Origin: Pyrocephalus nanus
Taxonomy: Eukaryota; Chordata; Aves; Passeriformes; Tyrannidae
Length of the DNA stretch: 64,000 nucleotides
Direction: 5' to 3'
Assembly (NCBI GenBank): GCA_038380795.1
Contig: CM076268.1
Location: forward strand, 27,909,501-27,973,500
Both the position numbers and the translations under genes were made by a program. A model generated the notes under the pieces. The model did not search any database. It worked only from the letters and a program-made list of their open reading frames with translations, and was not told the DNA's origin. Positions 26,613 through 64,000 of the stretch are shown piece after piece. How positions within the stretch are numbered: position 1 is the first letter of the stretch; every line of letters begins with the position of its first letter.

Positions 26613-28994
26613 AATAATGCCAAGGCCTCTAGTTTTGAAATCACCATTTTCTTCAGAACAAATAATAATCCCTTTCCTCTTAAGAATCTCTTAATGCAAC
26701 ACTTGTCAAGCTGTTTTGCACCATGGCCTTTCCTGCTGAACTTTGCTCTGTTCCCTCTTGGCTGGCACGGGGCTATGCCTGTGCCTCTGCTGCTTCCACT
26801 TCTGACAACTGAGCTTTGCAGGGATCACAGTGCACGGTTTAGGAACCACTGCCTTGTGCAAAGGTTAAAGGTCTGAACAGCCAATCTGAAAACCAGCAAT
26901 TTTGAACTGGCAGAATATTGCAATATGTTCTGGTCATTCTTTTGAATCGTTTTTCCTTACGCACGTCATAAACAGAAATTAGGGCTGTAAAATAAAATCA
27001 AAGTGCACACAGCTCTGATTCCTGATGCTGTACTTTGTAATGCCATCTAAAGCCAAGTCTGCCCATTTATCATCTAACTTCTTAATTAGGTTTACTGTAC
27101 TTAGTTGTATCTCTAAAAAGCCTGCATTCCCAAGGAGTGTGAATCAGGAATGCACGAAATGGCTGTTTTTATAAAACACTCTCTTATATGAAGATATTCT
27201 TTCATTTGGAAGTATTTCTTGGCACTAGAGCTCAATGAGGATGTTTAAAACATTTTGTGTATTATTTAAAGCAACTTTTGCTAAAGAATGGAGGAACACC
27301 TACCTGAACTTAGCAGTCAAACTGTGTTTGCAGATGCATCGATGTAACTTAAGAGAGAATTTGCCCATTCCTTACCAAGTTACCATAAACAGTGTTTGTT
27401 GACACAATAAGGTCTGTGACTCCACATCTTGCTAAGTTATAACGTGTACTGTTAGAACACTACATTTTTTAACCATACTAATATTTATTTGTTTAAAACA
27501 ACATTATTTGGTTAATAAAATATTCAAAACTGATAAACAATAACGCTGAAACCAATGCTTTTACCTTTTATTTTCAGGTCTGAAGTAGAGAGTACAAGCT
27601 TGTGTATGTTTTCTTACCAGTGTTACATGGCTGAAAGCTGTCAGCTGTTCACATGCCATATTAATAAATATGCCCAAATCATAAAGCTTTAACTGTATTT
27701 GCACATTGCTTTTATTACTAAACTGTTTTATTCATCTTGGCACAGATAATCCATGCAAGGGAGTTACTCACATCTCATAAACCACACTCCATTCTGTTCT
27801 GAAATAACTAGGAACTTAGGAAAAAATATATATCTAAAAGCAAGGGCACTTGTGGCATCAAGTCAATATGTCAATATATTATAAAACCTAGACTTCTAAT
27901 ATATGATCACTGCAGGCAATAAATCACTCAGTTTCAAATTCTGATGTTTATAAATACTAAACAAATTAATATCTGCTTCCAGGAGACAAGTATTGCAAAC
28001 AAACATTAGCGTGCCCAGCATTAGACACTAACGAGTGTGTTCAGTGCTGTGGGCATTCACATTATTAAACATAAATACAAATAATCTTTAACAAAACATT
28101 TCACCCCAAATACTGACCACTGAAGGACCAAAGAAAAAAATATTTGTCCTTGTTTTGAATTGATTTTAGAACTGTGCAATGTGCGAATCCAATATAGTAA
28201 AAATTAACTTCTAAAAACAAGAAGTCCTAAGACTGTTTTTTTTCCCGGATAATAAAAGCAGTCTTCTTTGGAAACATTTAATTTACCTTGTTCTGCAGAA
28301 AGAACACTAAAAGAGAGGAAAGCATTAAGATAGTTTTTAAAGCCTTAGACTGAAAAGTTATTGAACACTTCTTAGTTAGATAAAAGACTGGTCTTTTTGA
28401 TTGATCATTCAGAGGTACAGTATCTTTGCTTTGTTAGGTAAAACCCCACATTAATTAGAATGAAAAGAAATATTCAGAGGAACTTAGGACTCATCCCAGG
28501 CATCTATTACAAGACATAAAACATAAACAAGTACACATTATTAACCTTGCATATTTTTGTACAACATTATGTTCAGTGATAATTGAAAGGCCATGTTTTG
28601 AATTTTAGATATATAAATTATATATATGCATTTTACACTCTCCATATCACAAAGGTGACATGTGGCAGAAGAGCATCAGCAGTTATGTGGTTTGCTACCC
28701 CTGTGAATAAAATGCTACATTATTCAAAAATTTCTGGTTCAGATATGTGCAAAAATTAAATCTTAACATAGATATCAAGGGCGGCTACGTGGATTCCCTA
28801 TTTTTGGACCACATTACGAAGCAGCACAAGTCATAACAGGAAATTTTTATTACATGATAATCCTCAGGGTATCTCTGTTCTTCATTCAGAGATACCACTG
28901 CACCTCATATAGTGATATGTAAACTAGCTTTAATCTCACTTGCTCAGACACCAGCTGGAGTCAGGGCATGTGCTACAGTGCAGGTTATCTGCCC

Positions 28995-29087
28995 AAGGAA
29001 ATTTTCAAGACTCTCTCAAGTTAGTACGGCTCCCATTGAGAAGGAAATTTTCAGGATTCTCTCAAGCCAGTACAGCTCCCACTGAAG
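28995..29087. repeat. 46-bp imperfect tandem duplication
   Basis: Two copies begin AAGGAAATTTTCA at 28995 and 29041 and share CTCTCAAG, AGTAC and GCTCCCA. They differ at roughly eight positions. Intergenic, source unknown. Confidence 0.85.
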
Positions 29088-31711
29088 TCTGTGCTGCTGC
29101 TTTTTCACTGTTGCCACCCCACGAGTTCAGCTCAGCTCTGCTCGTGGTCAATGCGTTCGTTTTTCTGCAGCACCGACTTCAGGTTTAGTACGCTGGGATT
29201 GGATCCTTGTTCACCTCTTCTGTACACACTCCTAGTACCTCTCTGGACTCTTGTGAGCTACTGGTACCCTAATTTCCTAATTCAAGCCCTTTCCCTGACT
29301 GTAGTGAGTCATCCTGGCTATGCCCCCACCTCTGTTCCCGCTCTGCCCCACCCCAACTACCCAACACGTCAAGTTGGTGAAAACGGCCTTACCTGGCTAT
29401 TCCCCCCACTCCAACCTCAGCTTCAGGAAGGGCTTCCCTCACCTTTTTACACCCAACCAGAGGTCCCCAGAGCCCCCACATTCTGGCTGCTGCAGGAACT
29501 CTGCCTTCTCTGATCCAAGTCTCCCTTCCCCTGCCCACACCGAAAGCCCCGTCTCCCACAGTCCAAGCCAGCAACTCCAGTCTGCCCTGGGCCGCTCCAG
29601 CTGCCAGAATGGGCTCCTCAGTGGACCTGAAGAAGGGACAGTCTCAGCCATGCTGTGTCTACCAACATCATCTCACAGCCTGTGTCCCTGCCCAAGCTGC
29701 AGCCTTCCACCTCTGGCCATATCCTAGAACGCTTCATCCTTCACACTGCCGGGGAAGAGGGAGCTTTCAGGGACATTGAGGGGGAAGGTGGAGGGACAAG
29801 GAGACACACACACAAACACACACCTGAAATTCTCCTGAAATTCTCCTGAGGCTTCCATCACAAGCCCTACCATTTTGTGTCTCCCCATGGAGCCTGACTC
29901 CCTGTTTTAATGTCTCAGTCAGAGACCAGTCCCAGTCAGTGGGTAACACAGAAATCTGTCTAAAGGGTATCTTCAATGCAGTCTTAGTATATAGTATGCT
30001 GATGTGAATTCTCCCAAATAACAGGTAACAACATAATTTTGTAGAATTACATAGAAAAATTAAAAGGAAATATAGAATTTTCTCACTGCTGTGAAAATGT
30101 ATTTAATGAAGTCAAATATGGATGGAAAAAACATTTAACTTCCATAATTACTGTTTATTCCTCTGGAGAATATTCTGAGCCAGATCTTTGGATTTTGTAA
30201 CCTATGGAACCATATTCATACCAGCCCAGCACCGACTGAAAACAGAAAATTTGCTTGCTTATAGAAAAAAAAAAAAAGGCTTTGCATATGATGTACTAGT
30301 GTTTTAGACTAATTCATGCACACAAAAATCTGAGCCTGTAGCACTCAGATCAGATCACTGCTAAGATCAGTGAAAACTAAGATACCTACTGCATAAATAC
30401 CAGTCATACATGTCAAAACTGCCACAGGCAGTTCAGGTTGTTGTTTTTGTCCAAGATGCAAACTGCCTGCAGCTAACTTAACTCTCATATTAGAACTCCA
30501 AATTTCTTTTATTCCTGTCCCAAACTTTGGATTGTTTTTCATTCCTTGAAGGACACATAAATATCTTAAAAGGGGCATTACCCACAGGAGGGGCAAGGCA
30601 GACAATGTTATGTCATTTTTTGTTGCTCAAAGCACAAGGTAAAATAGGTGCAGAGGGCACCAGCATGGGGCCCACAGAATGCATCCTCAGCCTCAGAAAC
30701 ACTAGTTCCAAACTGTCAGTACTGCAAGCTGTCAACACACACGTCGTAATTCTCACTTAAACGAGTTAATAAAACTTGAATAGTGATCAGACTTTCCATC
30801 TTAACTCCATCAGACAGAACTGCTGTCACCAATGTAAAAGTCATTGCTATTTAAAAATTCAGAAGTGTTATCAGTGCTACAAGTTTTGTTCATTTGAAAA
30901 AAATCCCAAAAAAATGCTCTAAAAATAACTGTTTGAGCAACTTGAAAGTTGTTCTATAAATATTAGAAGAAAGATGACTGTATGGTTCTTAGAAAAGATG
31001 ACTGCATGGTTATCCTAATTGTCAGAACCCAGCTACTGTTTTACAATGGCAAATACTGCTACAATTCAAGATGTGTTGCATTTAAACTAAGGAAAGTAAA
31101 ACAGAGCATGTGCCTGCTGCCTTATGGATTTTTAATCAATGTTATTTTACTGTAGGACAAAAAAAAATGCCCTTTTCCCAATTATGTGAGATAGAATAGG
31201 GAATCTTCCACTTCCTGGCTGTGCTAGGTGGATGTGTTTATTCTGTATTCATCAATGTGAAGGCCCAGATGTAGATTTCTGCCTCCCTCTGATATCAGTG
31301 GGAATTAGAAACCAAAGAGACTTAGAATTTATTTTTTTTTTTTTACCTCAAGAGGAAAGGAAAACTGATTTCAAATTAAAAGTTGGCCTTTCCAGATAGC
31401 TCTATTCCATTCAAAGTCAGAGCAATTTGGAGAAAGCCAGTTGCCCTTTTCCATTATGATTTGAAAGTGAACTGATCTACTGTGCACATATAAGCCAAGT
31501 GCACTGGCAAGGCTGACCCAGCATGCTTTCCTCAATCTTACTGGGTTATGGAAGGCATTATTCTGTTTCCACTTCATTTTCAAACTGTTATGGATTGTCA
31601 CCTAGGCTTCCCAGCTACATATGGATTCAAGGCAGACTTCTTATTTGGAAAGAATCTAAAATATCTGATGCTATGAGGTAGCCCCACAACATAATGGAAC
31701 AGCGCTCACTT

Positions 31712-32211
31712 TCATAGAGGAAGCCCTAATCTATTTATTTCCCTTTGAAAGCTATGGCCTTTGGTTCTACAGATGACTGTACATATGGCACTTACTCATT
31801 CTTGCTGTGAAAGAAAATGACTTACTACAAAAGGATTTTTCCAGTCATTTCTGAACACCAGTGTGTGGTCTAAGCAGTAAAACTGCTGCGGGTAGTTCAT
31901 TTGAAACTGTATTTGCACATTACTTTTTATATTAAGGTTTTTAGTTAGTTTCAAGATTTTCCCCAACTGTTGCTCTAATAACAGACTAGTTCATTAGTTC
32001 ATTTGGTTTTGACTGTTCATTCAGTAGTTTTTTTTGTTTGAACCTTGCAAAAAAAGCACGTTCTGCATTTACGAAAGAGGATAAAGTTAAACTTCTGAAG
32101 TACCAACTTCCTAGCTTTTACCAAGGGAAATGCTAGCCATGGTTATCAACTTTATGATTGCCCAGTTAGTCATCTGTTTTACCCCAGCATTACTGACTAT
32201 CAACTCTTCTT
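31712..32211 (-). other. LDB3: LDB3 3' untranslated region
   Basis: The region after the stop codon has no coding signature. The most credible end is about 20 nt beyond the AATAAA at 31739-31734. Later AATAAA copies (near 31242 and 31333) could give longer transcripts, so the end is approximate. Confidence 0.6.
31734..31739 (-). terminator. Candidate LDB3 polyadenylation signal AATAAA
   Basis: A canonical hexamer on the minus strand about 475 nt after the stop. A CTATGA-type cleavage context follows, and a GT-rich stretch (TTATGTTGTGGGG) lies about 45 nt downstream, the normal arrangement of a vertebrate poly(A) site. Confidence 0.6.
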
Positions 32212-60702
<28,491 letters not shown>

Positions 60703-63700
60703 CTGTGAAAGGAGGGATACAGTGTGAATGAAGTAAATGCAATTGCCAGTGGTGGCAAGAAAACCCACCCAAAAACAACCAAGGAGAAAGAAAATGGGCT
60801 GAGGAGAAATGTTTGGTTGCAAAAAGCATCCTAGAGTGGTTGCTCATAAATATAGTTGTGAGAAATCTCTTCAGCTTTCCAGGTGAAACCCACCAAATAT
60901 ACAAATTTACTGCATATTGCTTCTTATAATGTATATGCTTCTTTATTAGTTGCAAACAACTTTGCTTCAGTAATAAAGTAAAAGGAAAATTAACAGTTAC
61001 AAATTAGATGTTGCATGTCTGTGTATAATTTCAGGAATAGTTTTGATTTTAATAAGTTCCCTTAAAAAAAGAATTTCAATAATATTCCTGCAGAACATAT
61101 TTTGATGCCAAGTCCAAGCAATAAAACTAATCAGACTTGGGCAGTCCTCAAGGATCTGGTATTCTGAAGTGAAAAAAAAGGGTAACAAAGACTCATGCAA
61201 GAAGGATTTCTTGTGCTTGGTATCACTTCAAAATTCTCTGTCCTATCCAAGTACTAGTTTTCTCAGTGTAAATCAGATTAGAATCAATTCCTGCATGGAC
61301 AGTTCCCTGAATTAGAAATCATTCCTTCACTGAGGTGAGGAGTAAATCAGCATTGATTTCTCTGATAGAGAACTGGGCTGTTATTCTGTAAACACTCACA
61401 CATGCTTACAGAAATAACTGACCAGTTTAAGTGCAAGCAACCGTGTATCTGTAAGAAGTTAACACAAAAATATTTCTGTAAAGAATAGAATCCATTAGCC
61501 TTAAACTCCTAACTTTGAAATCCAGTTAGTTAAGTAATTGAGATAGTCTCAATATTTAGCAATTTTGTGGGTGGTTGTGTCCCTTCCTATTTAAGGAACT
61601 GTGCTGAAAATGACAAGTTTAAAGCTGAACTATGCCAAATGAGAACAATTTTCTTAACTGGGATCTAAAACTACAAAACACAAAGCAAATGTTCCCATTT
61701 GTCCAACTGCACCTTCTTTCTGAAGTGTCTTTTGGAAAAAAAAAAAAAAAAAAAGGAATACATGTATTTATATGGATTTGTTGGGCACCAATCATTAACT
61801 TACATTACATTTGGAAGGCTATTCTTAATATTTTCCCTGGTATTAGCAGTATTTCATACATGTCTCTGTGCTTATGTACTTAGAGATACATATATATGTA
61901 TAGTCACATACTCTTTCCTTAGTTCAGTTCTAACGAAGTTATAAAAACCAACCCAGTTTAGATCAGCAAAGGTTTGGGCACAGGTGTTCTCTACAAATTT
62001 TTAAAACCTCTAACTGAAGTGAAACCCCTAAAATGTATGAATCGAAGTCAGCTTTTCAAATCTAGAAGTGGATCTGAAATGCCCCTCAGAGGCTGCTGCC
62101 TGACTGCAAATGTTACTGGGGTTGATGTGGAAGAGCCTGTCTTAAATCCCCCCATGAGATCAACCAGCTCACCACTCTGAGGCAATGAGAAACCAAACAC
62201 TGTCTTTGTGGTAACCAAGTTGTGAGTTCCTTGCAGGGTCAGGTAGAGCAAAGCCAGGATGAAATGAGGTAGGGGAGGATGGATTAGAGACTCTGTGTGT
62301 GTGTGGCAAGTGTTAGTACAGCAAGAGCCGGAGTCATGCGAGGATGTTAAAGAACACGGTCACAGCCTGAAAGGAATAAAGCACTGCTTGTTCCCAAGTG
62401 TTCCATGAGGGATCACAGCCAAGACCAAAAGGCAGGCAGCTGGGGTCAGGCTGAAGCAGCATTAAGCCTCTGTTGTTATTATTAATCTGATTCAAACTTT
62501 TTTGCCCCATTAGCTGTGGTTATAGCAAAGAACGGGGAAAAAAGTCACTTGACTTTGAGCTCAGGATTTCACAGAAGTTTTTTCCCCGAGTGTACAAAAT
62601 AGTATGATGTTGAGTGATGATGGCAGGGGAGTTGTGAAGGTGAAAAAGAGAGAGAAGTATAGTAAGAATACTTCCACAGAATAAAGCAAGAAAAGGAAGA
62701 GAGCAGAGGGAAAGATGAGTTCAAAGGCACACAATACTTTTTCATGGTGTGGCTTCCAGGAACTATTTCTCTTCCCAGTCAACAGGACTGGTTAACAATA
62801 AGAAAGGCTCAAGATCAGCTGTGCCTCTTATTCACAATACTTGCATTTTGAGGAACAGGCTATTGGTTTTATGGCCTTGACAATCAAACATTTTCTCTAA
62901 CTGAATGCAGAAATAATTTTACTTTTGAGTCACAAACATCCCTGGGGCAGGCTCAGTAAAGTCAATACCTTCACCACATGAAAACATTTGGCTCAGAATA
63001 TTATGAGCAGTTTATATTTCTGTGGTTACAGAGGCTGCTCCAGTAACTGACAGTAGTGGGCAATAGTTTGGAGCTATCTGGAAGAGATTTAAAATTAATG
63101 TGGAGTTGTTTGTTTTTGTCTGCAGCCCTTTTATTCCCCACTGAAGTGGCTTTTGATAAAAGGGCCTTGGTCAAGGACCATTCTGAGAGAACAGTGCAAC
63201 TCTCCCAGACTTCATTACATGTTGGATATATATCTAAACAAAACTTTCTTATGCAATGTACTGTCTTTCCAGTTACATGGTACATTATACAGTGGAAATC
63301 TTGAAATGTTTCCTTCTCATAAAATTATGCTACAGGATGTGGTCATATAGACAGAGTGACTGAAATTATAGAAATATAGTCTTTCCCCACACACCAACAA
63401 GAATTGGTGTAACCTGCAAAATTCATTTGCAGGCCAAGCTTGTGTGTGCTATTGGGTGCTAAAAAGAGCCTGGAGACACTTAAGAGATTTTCTAAAGAGT
63501 ATGTTAAATCTGAACTACATGAACTGGACATGGGAATACTTTCCTATTCTACTTTATTCTTGGAAACCAAGTGTAAAAGATTCCCAAAAACATACATATG
63601 ACAGGCAAGCTGAAATGTAGAGCTTGTGCACCTTCCATCTGCCTTCTCTTTAGATGGTAACAGGTGTTTAATGAAGACCTAATGACATAAGAAACATGAG

Positions 63701-64000
63701 GCATCCTGAGAGACCACATGGTCCTTCAACTCTGTCTATCAGGACTGAAGCAGTAAGCGAAAACTGTAATTGAGTTTTTTCTCCATACTCTCAGGGAGCA
63801 AGACTGTTTTTCTAATTTCACAAATGAGAAACTAAAACTTAGTAATAAAACTTATTAATAAAACTTATTAGAATTGCTCATGGTCACAAAGAAGGTCTAC
63901 AGCAGTGCAAAGAACTGAAATAAGCTCTCCTGAATCCCAGCTGAGTATTTATAATACCAGCTCACTCTCTTTAATGAGAGATTATAGATTTTTTAATAAA
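60703..64000 (-). other. LDB3: LDB3 upstream intron (5' portion of gene lies beyond window)
   Basis: The ZM motif exon (consensus near SRSFRILAQMTG) and PDZ exons were looked for on the minus strand and not found. No other supported feature except a faint MIR-like fragment near the right end. Confidence 0.6.
63815..63960 (+). mobile_element. Possible MIR-like SINE fragment
   Basis: TTTCACAAATGAGAAACTAA, then CTCATGGTCACAAAG and TGAATCCCAGCTGAG follow the order of MIR blocks (ACAGATGAGGAAACTGAG, CCAAGGTCACACAG, GGATTCGAACCC). It is weak and diverged, and an insert of AATAAAACTT-like repeats interrupts it. Confidence 0.35.

Larger units (their letters stand above)
19111..31711. other. Intergenic region between LDB3 and the CpG island
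   Basis: About 12.6 kb with no supported gene. It holds the TA microsatellite, the 46-bp duplication and a C-rich stretch at 29160-29760 whose long plus-strand ORFs lack any protein resemblance. It probably contains regulatory sequence for one or both flanking genes, but none can be identified from a single sequence. Confidence 0.55.

Noticed and set aside
29091..29727. Two overlapping Pro/Ser-rich plus-strand ORFs of 135-140 codons
   Set aside because: C-rich sequence with no splice sites, no homology I recognise, and frames overlapping each other.
62048..62251. Minus-strand ORF (ending LDLKS) considered as a short-isoform LDB3 terminal exon
   Set aside because: It has an acceptor-like AG, but the peptide does not resemble the known LDB3 short-isoform tail, and the phase-2 reading from that AG soon meets a stop.

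Overview
This is vertebrate nuclear DNA and almost certainly avian. It is AT-rich, intron-dominated sequence with two CpG-rich islands, several CR1 LINE 3' ends ending in the bird-typical ATTCTATG-like repeats, at least one eroded MIR/CORE-type SINE, and one multi-exon gene with consensus GT-AG splice sites. No operon, phage, CRISPR or other prokaryotic structure is present.

Right half (about 31.7-64 kb, minus strand): the 3' part of LDB3 (ZASP/Cypher), a Z-disc PDZ-LIM protein of striated muscle. I traced eleven consecutive coding exons from 60702 down to the stop codon at 32212. Every junction has AG/GT splice sites and the reading phase carries through all of them, giving about 499 codons. 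They encode a long Pro/Ser/Thr/Ala-rich linker followed by three C-terminal LIM domains; the C-terminus reads almost like mammalian LDB3. The PDZ exons and the ZM motif were not found and are presumably to the right of the window. The five most upstream exons seen (36, 207, 162, 108 and 48 nt) all start and end in phase 2, so each could be skipped without a frameshift. A poly(A) signal with a GT-rich downstream element lies about 480 nt after the stop.

Middle (about 19-31.7 kb): intergenic DNA with no supported gene.

Left half (1-19 kb): a strong CpG island at about 17.9-19.1 kb contains a near-consensus minus-strand splice donor (exon end 18445). In birds and mammals the gene 3' of LDB3, in the same orientation, is BMPR1A, which has non-coding 5' exons and a very long first intron. 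The island is therefore best read as the BMPR1A promoter and first exon, with 1-18 kb as its first intron; this rests on synteny, since no BMPR1A coding exon is visible. A second, smaller GC-rich island at 2.64-3.05 kb may be an alternative promoter. A 31-bp minisatellite (11 full units plus a partial unit) lies at 9.8-10.2 kb.

I found no undescribed biological system. The items most worth a second look are the symmetric-exon cassette of LDB3 (including a 36-nt micro-exon and a 207-nt exon resembling a PDLIM5 linker), the exon-like open segment on the opposite strand at 42.4 kb, the CTCF-like and MEF2-like sites, and the second CpG island.
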